From NCBI GenBank assembly GCA_944470555.2, contig OX104134.1, forward strand, positions 113,578,701-113,642,700: a stretch of DNA of 64,000 nucleotides, read 5' to 3'. The translations under genes and the position numbers were made by a program. Below the pieces are notes generated by a model. That model made no database searches. It saw only the letters and a program-made list of their open reading frames with translations, and was not told where the DNA came from. The DNA is from Heterobilharzia americana. Taxonomy: Eukaryota > Platyhelminthes > Trematoda > Strigeidida > Schistosomatidae. Shown here one piece after another: positions 11,661 to 22,289 of the stretch. Each line of letters opens with the position of its first letter. The stretch's first letter is position 1.

Positions 11661-13109
11661 TGCCACCCCTAGAATTGAGACAACATCGTTTTACCGTGCG
11701 ATAAAATACAGCCTATTCAAACTGTACTCATTTGGTCAGCAACCAGTGTTTGTAAGCATGATATGTGCTTCACATTATGAAAATGTATACTAATTTCTCA
11801 ATATCTGTAAAAGCTTGAGTCTGCTTACAGTCTTGAAGTTGGACTATTGGAAGTACTTAAAAAGTTCATGCTTATGTTCAGTCATATGACCATTGGTTTG
11901 GGTATAACTGATAAAAGTTCTAGTCATATATCAAAAACCTAGCCGACGAAAACCAACATGGATCACTCTAGAAGCCACTGCGATGTCAGCCTGACTACAA
12001 AACGTTGGACTTACAGTTATGCACTGTGTTTTTCAGACCTAACTAGTTTTGCCTAAGGATGTCTGACTATTCCGGTCCACTGATTTACAATTGAATGTAA
12101 CATAATCTTGATTAATTGGCTTTGGGTGTCTTGAATATGTCAAAAATACCGCCACAGAAGCTTCCATACCGTTTTTCAGTACTGATCAGAAGGGGCAAAG
12201 AGGTTTTCAGCTAGCGACCTGACACTCGGATGAAGGATAATTTTGTTAACATACGACAATGTATCAGGATATTTTTCATTAGCCCCGGTAAATCATAAGC
12301 ATCAACGGTTCAAGAAGTTTTCAACTATGACAAAAATCAACACCACCTACAATAGAGCTGCAATTTTATTGTTTCCTCTATTATTGGAATGTGAGCTGGT
12401 AGTAACGAACACTTGTTAATGAGTACAATTGAACTGGTCTATAGGCCATTCTGTTACCTTCTTTATTCTATACTCATGTTGTACAATGCTTTTGTTTTAA
12501 GCTTGTAAATTATTGATGATAATCATTTAAAATCACATGTTTGGATCAGTTTTGAAAAGCCAACTTTACCACCCGTATTATACAAGCTTCTATAGCAGCC
12601 GTTACATCGCACCAGCTGGGTATTGTGAGACCTAACGTGCTTTCTACTTGGCAAAAAGATTAGGATATTCAATCGAGAACAATTGGATCTAATAAACATT
12701 AATGGTAATTCCGTTAGTATAAAAAAACAGCCTTTCAAGTAGTCTTGATTTGTAATACATTTCAGTTAGTATCGACTTGTTGTGAAATGTTTCTGAATTA
12801 ACTCGGAGTGAAAAGCTATTGAGGCTATGCGGTTTAGCCGGTGCGAGAGAAAATAGTTCAAAATCTCATTTTTCTGTTGTCACGTAAACGTAGTGTTGTT
12901 ATTTTGTGGCTTTTTAGTCGTATAAATCTGCTGGTTGAATAGAATTGGATTTTACGTGTTTTTTAAGTAAATACTTGTATGTAGGTTATTGACTACTTCA
13001 ACTGTGAACAAAACTACGAATGTAAGCTTGATTACAATATTTGGTTTGATGACATTTTACTCTGTTTATTAGAAATGTCAATCTCGCCTGGTTAACTAGT
13101 TCACTAGTT
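11661..13109. other. Intron 3 sequence, nothing recognised
   Basis: No domain or repeat identified. One minus-strand frame of 71 codons (12738-12523) has no family resemblance. Confidence 0.4.
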
Positions 13110-13340
13110 ACTAGCCGGTCCTAAGCTCGGGTAAAGAGGAAAGGTTGGGCATAGGGCTAGCAACCCCACCCCGTAAAACAAATCTAACCACTAAAGAAAC
13201 TTCAAAGCACAAACAAAATATAAAAAATGAAAACAAAATTATTCCTCGTTGGAATCGGAGAGGCGAAATGACGCCAGTTGGTGAAAGCCTGCCTTCGGGA
13301 AGCCAATCGGCCGATGTGTCTTCTCTCGATGAAAGCGAGA

Positions 13341-14100
13341 GTAAACGTGGGGACATGGAATGTCCGTACGATGTTTGAACCCAGCAAGGCTGCCCAGATT
13401 GCAAAGGAAATGAGAAGGTATCACATTTAAGTGCTTGGAATTTGCGAGAGCAGATGGAATGAAAGTGGACACTCCAAACTGTCAACTGAAGAGTCAATAA
13501 TCTACTCCGATATTGTCACCCAGACGACAATCACGAGCACACTGAGTTTTTGAGTGGCTAGTATGATATCTCAAAGAACATCTATGGCTCTCATGCAGTG
13601 GGAGCCAATCACCTCCAGCATCAGGATCAGGACAACAAGATTCAACTCAAAAGGAAGGAAAGTCACAATCAGACAATGCTACGCTACGCACCCACAAATA
13701 ATGCAGAGCAAGAGAAAAAGGAGGAATTCTACAGACAACTCCAATCAACACTGGACAAGACACCACCTCAGTTGGCGACATCAAAATTCATTCTAATGGG
13801 TAGGGTGACATGAATGCCAAACTGGGAGGGGACAACACAGGAAGAGAACTGTGCATGGGTCGAGAAGCGCTAGGTGAGGTGATGAACGATAATGGAGAAT
13901 TGTTTGCAGAATTCTGTGCATTCAACGATTTGGTGATTGCAGTCAGGCAGTGTGCACAAACACAAGAATATTCACAAGGGAGCGACATGGACTTCACCAG
14001 ACACCGGTACACACTAAAAATCAGATCGACTTCATCTCAATCTCAAGAAAGTGGAGACGCAGCCTACTCGACACAAGATCAAGAGGGGGAGCAGATGTAG
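13341..14100 (+). pseudogene. APE-type endonuclease domain of the RTE element
   Basis: Starts with V-N-V-G-TWNVRTM-F-E, the first conserved strand of the exonuclease III/APE fold used by non-LTR elements to nick target DNA. Then come AAQIAKEMRRYH and a stop at 13428. Further on, frames with NAKLGGDNTGRELCMGREALG and NDNGELFAEFCAFNDLVIA (about 13813-13940) match the 'GD-x-N-A-K-x-G' and '(N-G)-x-x-(L)-x-x-F-C' stretches. The aspartate expected just before N-A-K reads into a stop (tga at 13809). It is therefore recognisable but dead. Confidence 0.75.
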
Positions 14101-14870
14101 GTCTGCACCACTCACTGTCTAGTGCAAGGAACCTTCAGAATCAAATCGAAAGTCTTCAAGGAAGTTGGTGATAGACCACAGTTCAAGTTGAACACCGACA
14201 ACAGAAACTGAAGGACGAAAATACAAAGGAAATCTTCACGGCAGCCATCAAGACAAAATGGGAGATATCGAGCAACATCTCTGACGAAACCTGTGTGGAA
14301 GAACACTGGATGTCTTTGAAAGAGATGTGGGAAGAAACCTGAACAGCCGTATTAGGAAGGAAGAAGAAAGAAGACAAGAAATGGATCTCGACGGATACAT
14401 GGAAGCCGATAGAGGAGAGGAGGATGGTGAAGCAGAAGATAAACCAGTGCAAGGATGCTCAATGACAAGAGGAAGTGAGCACAATGTATAAAACACTACA
14501 CTGGACAAAGAAGTGAAGAAGAGTGCACGGAAAGACAAAAGACACTTCTACGAAACACTGGCAAGTGAAGCAGAACAGGCTGCAGGTAGGAGAGATAGTG
14601 TCCTGACAACATTGTATCAAATAACCAGGTTGCTTTCTGGGAAGAGATCAACGAAGACGAAACCAATGAAAGATGATGACGGAAATTTAATTACGAAAGA
14701 AGAGAAACAGAGGGAACGATGGGCCGACCACTTCAAGAAGCTCTTGAATCGACCACCACCACCACCTGCACTTCATCCAGAAATACCACCTGCAGCCCAG
14801 CCACAGAACTACCAGTGAACACAAGTCCTCAGACAAAAGTGGAAGTCCTGAACGCCATAAAGCTACTGAA

Positions 14871-15640
14871 ATGTGGGAAAGCAGTAGGACCAGATGGAAT
14901 CCCGCCAGAAGCACTGAAAACAGACACAGAGACAACAGCGGACATGCTCACACCACACCACTATTGCAGAAGGTGTGGAAGGAAGAGAAGATACCTGCAG
15001 ATTGGAAGAAGCGCCACCTTGTCAAACTCCCGAAGAAAGGTGATTTAAGCCTTTGCAAGAAGTGGCGTGGAATCACTCTCCTATCCACTTCAAGCAAAAT
15101 ATTAAGCCGCATCATCCTGGAGAGGCTTAAAGATGCACTGGATTCAAAACTGCGACCGGAACAGGCAGGCTTCAGGAAGTACAAATCATGTGCAGACCAA
15201 ATTGCAACGCTTCGTATCATCATAGAACAGAGCATAGAATGGCAATCAGCTCTCTACCTCAACTTCATCGACTTTGAGACGGCCTTTGACAGCGTCGACC
15301 GAGAAGTAATTTGGAAACTGCTTCAATACTACGGAATACCACAAACCTTTATCAGCCTCAATCAACAGCTACATGAAGACGCCACATGCCAGCCAAGTAA
15401 TTCACAATGGGAATCTCAGTGATGCCTTTGCTCTGAAAGTGAAGACAGGAGTGAAACAAGGTTGCCTACTATCATCCATGATATTCCTGATTGTGGTCGA
15501 CTGGACTGGATCATGCAACAAACAGTGAGGATCTGTGAGAAGAGGGAGATACGCTGTTTGACCGGGGTAAAGATCCTAGAAGATTTGGATTTCGCCAATT
15601 ATGATTTATGTCTAATGTCATATACACTTGAAGATCTACA
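14871..15640 (+). pseudogene. Reverse transcriptase domain of the RTE element
   Basis: The frame to 15422 carries RGITLLSTSSKILSRIILER, EQAGFR, ATLRIIIEQSIEW and motif A FIDFETAFDSVDR (catalytic Asp codon at 15270-15272). After a frame change, motif B reads GVKQGCLLSS. Motif C, normally F-A-D-D, reads F-A-N-Y-D at 15591-15605, so the paired catalytic aspartates are lost. The domain order and spacing match the RTE clade; the enzyme cannot be active as it stands. Confidence 0.85.
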
Positions 15641-15688
15641 GGGGACAACTAACAAGTTGGCAGAAGAGGCAGCGAAGACGGGACTTAG

Positions 15689-16105
15689 GTGAATATAGAG
15701 AAGACAGAAGTGATGAGGATACCTCACCACCACCACCAACAACAACAAACTCCAATCACCATCAACGGGAGAAACTTAAAGGAAGTAACCTCCTTCACCT
15801 ATCTAGGAAGCACTGTTTCAACTACAGGCGGCGGCACAGACGAGGATGTCAAAGTTAGAATCGTAAAAGCAAGACAGGCGTTCATTAGCCTGAAACCAGT
15901 GTGGAGATCTTCTGCACTCAGCATGTGGAACAAGATACGGATTTTCAACACTAATGTCAAGTCAGTGCATTTGTATGGTTCAGAGACTTGGCGCGTTACG
16001 AGAGGGATATCCAATAAACTACAGACATTCATCAACAATTGCTTACGCTCGCTGCTGAAGATCAGATGGCCAGAAAGAATGAGCAACAAGGAGCTCTGGG
16101 AATGA
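15689..16105 (+). pseudogene. RTE element C-terminal region
   Basis: This 138-codon frame holds TFSYLGS-like FTYLGSTVSTTGG, VKVRIVKARQAF, FNTNVKSVHLYGSETW and FINNCLRSLLKIRWPERMSN, the conserved region that follows the RT fingers/palm in RTE proteins. A histidine/glutamine-rich run (HHHHQQQQ) near its start reflects a CAC/CAA microsatellite at 15726-15750. A stop at 16103 precedes continuing homology (the RRKWRWIGHRLRR frame), so this end is broken as well. Confidence 0.8.
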
Positions 16106-16411
16106 ACCAACCAAGAACCTATCACGCAACAAATATGCAGGAGGAAGTGGAGATGGATTGGGCATAGACTGAGAAGGCCGACTGGGGACATCACGCGTCA
16201 GGCCAGTTGCTCGAGTGGAATCCCCATGGGAAGCGACGAGTTGGATGTCCGAAGGTGACATGGAGGGGATCGTGTGAGGAGGAAATGAGAGCTTCTGGGC
16301 TGTCGTGGAACCAGGTTCAAAAATTTCAGAGAACAGAGTTCACTGGAGACGTGCTACTGAAGCCCTATGTTCCATTAGGAACCCAAGGGACTAATAATAA
16401 TAATAATATTA

Positions 16412-16552
16412 TTATTAGAAATATCACACAGTGAAACGGTATAATTTCCCGGATAACGTTCTGGACATTATTTATTGTCCGTATTTATATAAATTATGTT
16501 CGAAGCGTTATCCCGTACATAATACTGTTTCACTGTATGACATTTCCAATAA
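16412..16552. repeat. MITE-like fold-back repeat
   Basis: A roughly 47-bp inverted repeat (left arm 16412-16458, right arm 16506-16552) surrounds a 47-bp centre. The best-matched part is ACAGTGAAAC...GGATAACG (26 of 31 identical). The outer part, TTATTRGAAATRTCAYACAG, is also paired. It begins exactly where the (TAA)n tail of the RTE element ends. One similar end (atactgtttcactgcgtgat) recurs alone at about 61751. No clear target duplication. A MITE is likely; an RTE-associated hairpin is the alternative. Confidence 0.5.
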
Positions 16553-16789
16553 ACACACGAAAATGGAATTATAACCTTCCACAGTGCCCAAGTTTCACTC
16601 CTATATTGATTTGACGTCAGTTCCCACTTTGAAGTTATATCAATTGAAATACCGTCATTAGTAATAGAACAATGTTTAGTCAGTCCTTTATCAACTTGCG
16701 AGATATCCAACTATCTATCAAACGACAAGTACGCTGCACTGCAGTCCATTCTGTCCTGTTATGCAACAGTGAGACAGCCGTTGAAAAAA

Positions 16790-17400
16790 GAAGATATGAA
16801 GTGGTTTCAAAGTTTTGATTACAGGTGCCTACGCAGCTTTGCACACGTTTGGTGGAATAACCGTGTCAACAACGTTGTACTCAAGTGACAAGTTCTCAGC
16901 TGGACAGACAGGGAAGTCGATTGATGAGGTTGAGAATTTTCATCAGTTATGATTGCTTAGACATATGCTACGCATTCCGGGACACCGCCTACCACAATGT
17001 GGTGTTCTAGGAGAAGTTAGTTTAGGTTGGAAGAGGATCACAGGGACCATGCTAATTCGTGACACCAATGCATGAAGTTCCTGACTGTTGGTCTGAGTCG
17101 CATACGGTGGTGTAGACTACCTGGATGGAGGGGGGTCTACGAGATTATAGGAATCAGTGGTTGAGGACTCTTGATGATATGGCTGGAAATCAGTCACAGC
17201 GATGTAGATGTATTCACTTCTTGACGTCTTTTATAGCTTCAATGTTCACACTAACCTTTATATTTACATTTTTTCTTCTCTCACACAACATTGATATCAC
17301 TTTTTTCTGTCCTCTTGTTTCTTGTATACTGCTATGAAGTGGGGCAACTTGAACCAATACGTTTGTATGGGAGATTTTACGTTGATTTGGTCTATCTGTC
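16790..17400 (+). pseudogene. RTE 3' end, older copy
   Basis: Fragments of the same C-terminus as at 1.9 kb can be read in several frames, for example RNQWLRTLDDMAGNQSQRCRC at about 17150-17215, preceded by a decayed HRLRWLGH-like stretch near 16940. The copy ends near 17400 without a visible simple-repeat tail. It is much more diverged than the 1.9-kb and 18.4-kb copies. Confidence 0.65.
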
Positions 17401-18429
17401 TGCAGAGATTTAGTTTTAGTTAAACAATGATGTGGCTCGACCGTTCTGGAGACCATTTACAAGAAACTGAAGACTAAAGAAATTATCTTTTCGAACAAGC
17501 TACGAATAATTTGGTTCGGTTAAGTCTCATGGTCATAAGTGACGTGAATATCAGGATTAAAATTTAAATTTGACGGTTGTTGGAGAATTAACTTTGTGAT
17601 TAAAAATTAAGCTATGTATGTGTATTGCAGCTGCTATAGCTGCATTTGATAAAGTTATTGGCTTATGAGTCATTTTTCCGAAGACTGGTGATAAACTTTG
17701 CTTCTAATTACTCATAACTGTTAGGTTCAGTATTTTCTCTTGATTAACACAGGGTATTTGTTTTAAGCACTTAAAATTGTAGCTAAACTGAAATTCTATT
17801 TAAGGTTTCGATTTCTCTCGAGTATTGTCAAAATAACTTTCTCCATTGCAATGCGTTCATTTCACTTTTAATTGAGAATAAATATCTTGTTTATCATGTG
17901 TTTATATTTGGTTGTTTATCTGTCATTGCAAGAGCCAGTTATTTTAAAAAAATCAGTGTTGTATGTATATTTCTCCTCTGCATATTTACAACTCTAGTGT
18001 GATCAGATTGTTCGAAATGTATACTGCTAATACATGGCATGTTTCAGATAATCTTCGTCTTCTCATTACGCTGTTTAAACTCTGAAGGAGTTTTCTCACC
18101 AATGCTATTCAGTCACTATTTCATTTGAGTGTTACTCCACTCTTTATGAATCCAGAGTTACTTAATTTTCCTTTGAATCAATCCTGAGTAAATGATAAAT
18201 GAAAACGAATATTCATACTTAATACTCACTCTATTCCAAACATGTGATTTATATGAGCAGTCGTTTTCAATATGTTTAGTCATATACTGTCTTTTCAATT
18301 TTTTCAATATGGAAATAAAAGCTTTATTAAACAAATCAATTAAAATGACATGAAACATTCAAACAAAGAAAATAATAAAAGGCTGAGCTGATGTTTCTGC
18401 ATAAGTTTGAATATTGCAATAAAAATATA
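17401..18429. other. AT-rich intron 3 sequence, nothing recognised
   Basis: Long AT-rich stretch without supported features. Confidence 0.4.
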
Positions 18430-19140
18430 AATAAGTAATCCATCATCATCCAAATCAACATAGAATCATGCATTACTACGTAACGATCCGAGTTGCCACA
18501 GCTCATATCAGTACATCAAGTAGAAAGGCAGTGAAGTGGAAGATAAAGAGAAGAAAATCCAGTCAAAAGAAATATAAAGTACTCAAAAAGGGAAAGGAAG
18601 AATAAGAAAATGGTGTGATTCGGTAAAGCGTTAAGATGAGGATAATGTGTATATACTTCTGCGCCACCGACATCGGTTCTGAGCCATATCACCTAGGGTC
18701 TCCAACCAATGGTTCCTCTTGTCCTGCCGACCCCAACCGGCTAGTCTGCATCGCCCCACATGGCTCAAACTAACAGTCAATGACTTAATACGTTGGTGCT
18801 ATGTTTTAGTCTGGCCATCTCGAGCTCTTTTCCAACTTGAGCCTACTTCAGCCAACATTGTGTGACGAGGCAGACGGCAATTAGGCATGCGTGAGACGTG
18901 CCCCAACCATCTCAGTCGATGAAGGTTCATAACCTCGTTAACTGATTTACCTCTCCTCCCTAAAACTCTACACCTGACTTCTGCGTTACTCACGTGGTGA
19001 CACCACGGAATACGGCTTATACTACGAAGGCAACAGTGGTTAAATACTTGAAGCCTTCTCATGTCTTCCACCTTCAATGGCCATGTTTCACAGTGGATTG
19101 CTGTGCATTGTGATATGCAAGTTCGGTCACCACGTCAAGG
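18430..19140 (-). mobile_element. RTE-clade element, 3' end
   Basis: The minus-strand frame 19077-18799 reads VEDMRRLQVFNHCCLRSISR, then LHRLRWLGHVSRMPNCRLPR, then WKRARDGQTKT, the same C-terminal region as the 1.9-kb copy. It continues after a frame break through the NQW-LETL-GDMAQNR equivalent (about 18710-18660). It ends in a (GAT)n tail, seen as catcatcatc at about 18441-18450 on the plus strand. Being 5'-truncated with its tail kept, it is a typical dead-on-arrival RTE insertion. It is in the same orientation as the LITAF gene. Confidence 0.8.
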
Positions 19141-19539
19141 TAGCAGCTATTGGTTGGGAATGAGGCAAACCGGTTTATGAATTAATGCTTTAAATCTTAC
19201 TTGGGCGACACAATTTATTGATATGGTTCGTAGATGTCTTCTTCATCTTTAAGGTATTAGATAACTAACAGGTTACAAGTAATATGGGTTGGTGGTAATT
19301 TTCCAATAATTCCCCTTCTTAGAAATTTCGAAGTGAGATGTGTTCATATATCGATTCCTAAAATAAACAGTAACAGAGACGGTATGAGCTATGTATTGTC
19401 TATTCCACGTCAACGCTTATTTTGACGTGCAGAGTGAACTGACGTATGATGAAGTTGGAAGGAAAATAGGGCTGACCAGTCTAATGCATCATGCCAGTTC
19501 ATTAAGTCTGTTTGTTGATGCAAGCATTCATGGTAAGTG

Positions 19540-19620
19540 TAGATTGTTTAGATCAGGTCCTAGAGATGATAGGAACCAGTGATTCGAGAATTAATGAAAT
19601 GGCTCAGAATCAGTTACTCT
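19540..19620 (+). pseudogene. RTE C-terminal scrap
   Basis: A short stretch encoding GKCRLFRSGPRDDRNQ resembles the GRCRL-GWGPRDKRNQW part of the RTE C-terminus. It ends just before an oppositely oriented RT fragment. Confidence 0.5.
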
Positions 19621-19639
19621 TTTTCATCTTCAGCAGCCA

Positions 19640-20040
19640 CCAGGGCTGATCCTACTTCCCAGGTAATGAAGTGGTCGACACTCAATCACTACACTCTCTA
19701 TTGTTAGCCGTGGTGGGGCACCGTTGAAGACAAATTCTAGAGCAACGATTTGCATTTGGGTGGTGAGAAACGCATCCCAAATATTCTCAAATTCCCACCC
19801 AAATCGTTAAGAAGACTGCATCTTGTCAGCGTCTTCACCCAACAGGACTACATCATCTGCATATTCTTGGTCTAACGAAAATTCTCCTGCGATTAAGTCA
19901 ACGTCTGTATAATCAGGTGACGAGAGGGAGACCTCCATAAGAATATCTATGATAAAAATGAATAAGAATGGAGAGATCGCGGCAGCCTTGACGGACACCA
20001 CTCGATGAGTATAGCTCTCTGTACATCTCACCAAGACGAA
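19640..20040 (-). pseudogene. RTE reverse transcriptase fragment with intact YADD
   Basis: The minus-strand frame 20034-19807 reads SPFLFIFIIDILMEVSLSS, then LDQEYADDVVLLGEDADKMQ. That is the end of motif B and motif C (Y-A-D-D) of an RTE RT, followed by the usual GEDADKMQ. The QGCPL part of motif B is replaced. Homology continues to about 19690 in other frames and matches the relic at 3.1-3.3 kb. Only about 75 residues are coherent, so it is a scrap, although the catalytic aspartate pair survives. Confidence 0.75.
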
Positions 20041-20559
20041 TAAGCAAAGGCCTAATTCTTGTATATTTTATTCATAAATGAACCTTTGTGTTCGTGATAT
20101 GTTGGCGATATTTCCATACAGAACATAAAGTGGATACTTTAGAATCCTTCAAGATAACCAACAAACAACGTAGTTCTAACCTCTTAAAGTTTGAAGAGGC
20201 CTTATGAATTAAAAGATGGAAAGTGGATGTATGGATTTCAAGAAAGCAATGATAAGAATCTTCTTGCCCTGGTAACGTGGTGTTTTACACTTTCTCTCAT
20301 TTGATGACATCATATTTTGGCTGGAAACTTTGTACAAATATTGATTATCACCTTATCAACTGAGTTTATTTTGTTATATTACATAATTTGTCTCTTATTT
20401 GCCATCAACCAACCTAGTTATTAATCTTTCATCACTAGTTATATTATCTTCTAGAAATGTTTGCTAAGTCGCATATATAACTCAAACTTCTCGGCATATC
20501 TTGTTAAATTTATTAGGAGCCTTGTATTCTCTATTGAACCAAGTCGTTTCCCGTCAACT
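20041..20559. other. AT-rich intron 3 sequence, nothing recognised
   Basis: No supported features. Confidence 0.4.
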
Positions 20560-20563
20560 AACT

Positions 20564-20924
20564 TGGCCGCGGAGGTAGGATGCTCACTACCGCAGTGCAC
20601 TTTGATGGATGTATATTGGTTGGTGACAATCGGCTGGAAATCCTGCTTGAACTAGGTTTCCTATCTTTTGACACTTGTCAGGAATGCATATCTGCAACCT
20701 TGAGGCAACTGACCTCCCCTGGGGGATTCGAACTCGTGTCACCCAGTTCTGTAGTCAGCGACGTTATCACTGATATATTTGGGCTGTGTCTGATCTCCTG
20801 TAGGACTGAGTCGTACACATGGTTTGATCACTGGAGAGTAGTCAATATCATGCTGTCAAATCTTGACTGCTATCCAAATTCTATGGATCATTTTGAAATG
20901 TGGCCACCGAGTTAGGAGGCTCAC
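20564..20924 (-). repeat. tRNA-derived SINE bounded by short direct repeats
   Basis: On the minus strand an A-box-like ATCAGTGATAACG (about 20780) and a strong B box GAGTTCGAATCCCCC (about 20730) form a tRNA-like head. A 24-bp imperfect direct repeat (tggccgcggaggtagg..., 20564-20587, and tggccaccgagttagg..., 20901-20924; 20 of 24 identical) brackets the unit. It could be tandem-unit edges or an old target duplication. Confidence 0.55.
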
Positions 20925-20930
20925 TCACAC

Positions 20931-21567
20931 GGTGTAATTTGAAAATACTCAATTTTACAAAAATTTCACTTTGTTATGCAGATCTAGTTTATTAATTTTA
21001 AGTTATTTTTATTATATACACATCTCTCTTGATTTAAGCTGGTTTACTTAGTATTCTTTTGAACATGTAAATATCCTACTTGGATTTTTCTAAATATGCC
21101 ACACAAATAAGTCACATGTTTCACTCAAACTTTACAGTCAAAATACATCTACTTACGGCTAGAGAGAATTAAATTAAGTTTACTTGCCAATCTAAACTAC
21201 GTTTTTTTTATTCTTTTGTGAAATGTGATGAAAAAGTGTAACAAAACATGAAATTTGAGACCATAAAACCGTATTCAAATAAGTTGTATTGATTTTTATG
21301 TGTCAAATGTGAAATCAAAATCCTTTTTCATTGCTTGGAAACACAACTGCACAACCAAAAGATTACCATGAATTTGAAAGGTTGCTTATCCAGAATGAAG
21401 TGGAGATTTCTTAAAATATGAAAAGGAAGCTACAGGAAAAACTTTAATTTTTAAGATTTTAGTGTGAACTGTATCGATAGAAGAGTTATCTTTGGTAGAC
21501 TTTCAGCAATACATTATGCTTTATCAACAAAGACTTTAAGGTACTTTGATTAAATAATAAACTATTG
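20931..21567. other. AT-rich intron 3 sequence, nothing recognised
   Basis: No supported features. Confidence 0.4.
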
Positions 21568-21623
21568 CAAGTTGATATTCATCGTAGACTGACATCAGTT
21601 GGAGGAACAATGGAAACCTGAAA

Positions 21624-21669
21624 GCACTGGACAGCTGTTTCATCCTAGTATGGGACTCTTCAGCAGTGC
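21624..21669 (-). ncRNA. Hammerhead ribozyme, type I, core intact
   Basis: Minus-strand sequence identical to the copy at 22188-22233. Stem I GCACTG/CAGTGC, core CTGAAGA, stem II GTCC/GGAT with a 7-nt loop, GAA, stem III ACAG/CTGT, and cleavage after the C following GU. It lies in the sense strand of the LITAF pre-mRNA within intron 3, so it would be co-transcribed with that gene as well as from its own Pol III boxes. Activity is inferred, not shown. Confidence 0.8.
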
Positions 21670-22187
21670 ACACCCACGAACACACCAGGGATCGAACCTA
21701 CAACATTCAGGTTCCGTGACCAGCACCTTACCACTGAGCCAATGGGTTGGAATCCAATGGTCCATATTTCCAACTTCTGTTAGCTCACAACATAGCGCAA
21801 CCGACACCCAATGTCATAGTTGAGTAACTGTCCTCACGACCATCAGGCTAGCCCCAACGGGTCACGACTTCTCATTGGAATACCAACTTGAAATATTTCT
21901 AACTCCACACAACCCCCTCAAAATTCAATTTAACTGGTGCTCATTGGTAACTAGCTTCGAGAGGTGATTCCTGAAGTTCCAATGAGAAGTCATGACCCGT
22001 TGGGGCTAGCCTGATGGTCGTGAGGACAGTTACTCAACTATGACATTGGGTGTCGGTTGCGCTATGTTGTGAGCTAACAGAAGTTGGAAATATGGACCAT
22101 TGGATTCCAACCCATTGGCTCAGTGGTAAGGTGCTGGTCACGGAACCTGAATGTTGTAGGTTCGATCCCTGGTGTGTTCGTGGGTGT

Positions 22188-22233
22188 GCACTGCTGAAGA
22201 GTCCCATACTAGGATGAAACAGCTGTCCAGTGC
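22188..22233 (+). ncRNA. Hammerhead ribozyme, type I, core intact
   Basis: Stem I pairs 22188-22193 with 22228-22233 (6 of 6). The core C-T-G-A-A-G-A occupies 22194-22200. Stem II is GTCC (22201-22204) with GGAT (22212-22215), including one G-U pair. GAA follows at 22216-22218. Stem III is the fully palindromic ACAGCTGT (22219-22226), and the unpaired C at 22227 is the predicted cleavage position. All invariant core bases are present. Stem III is very short, as in Sm-alpha ribozymes; a palindromic stem III would let two RNAs pair as a double hammerhead. Confidence 0.85.
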
Positions 22234-22289
22234 TTTCAGGTCTCCATTTTTCCTCCAACTGATGTCAGTCTACGATGAATATCAACTTG

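Larger units (their letters stand above)
13110..16411 (+). mobile_element. Near full-length RTE-type endonuclease/reverse transcriptase element, broken
   Basis: A 3.3-kb non-LTR element with all coding regions on the plus strand, ending in a (TAA)n tail near 16392-16411. In order: a GC-rich leader (13110-13340); the apurinic-type endonuclease start with TWNVRTM at 13353-13373; an in-frame TAA at 13428; endonuclease remnants in shifting frames (13554-14100); a linker with GKAVGPDGIPPEALK (about 14877); RT core at 14871-15422; and a C-terminal maturation/connection region at 15689-16105. At least five frameshifts or stops break it. No intact copy of this family is in the window. It sits in LITAF intron 3, antisense to the gene. 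Confidence 0.85.
21568..22289. repeat. 312-bp inverted repeat of hammerhead SINEs
   Basis: The left arm 21568-21879 and right arm 21978-22289 are equal in length. By base-by-base reading they differ at only three positions, around a 98-bp spacer. Each arm is a complete tRNA-derived SINE: A box TGGCTCAGTGG, B box GGTTCGATCCC, hammerhead, and a 3' tail, arranged with tails outward and heads inward. The open frames of 74 codons on each strand are mirror images and not genes. The spacer contains another copy of the tail motif (ccaacttgaaatatttcta). Such similarity implies recent insertion or inverted duplication. Confidence 0.85.

Noticed and set aside
21599..22258. Two 74-codon proteins on opposite strands
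   Set aside because: Mirror-image readings of the inverted SINE arms.
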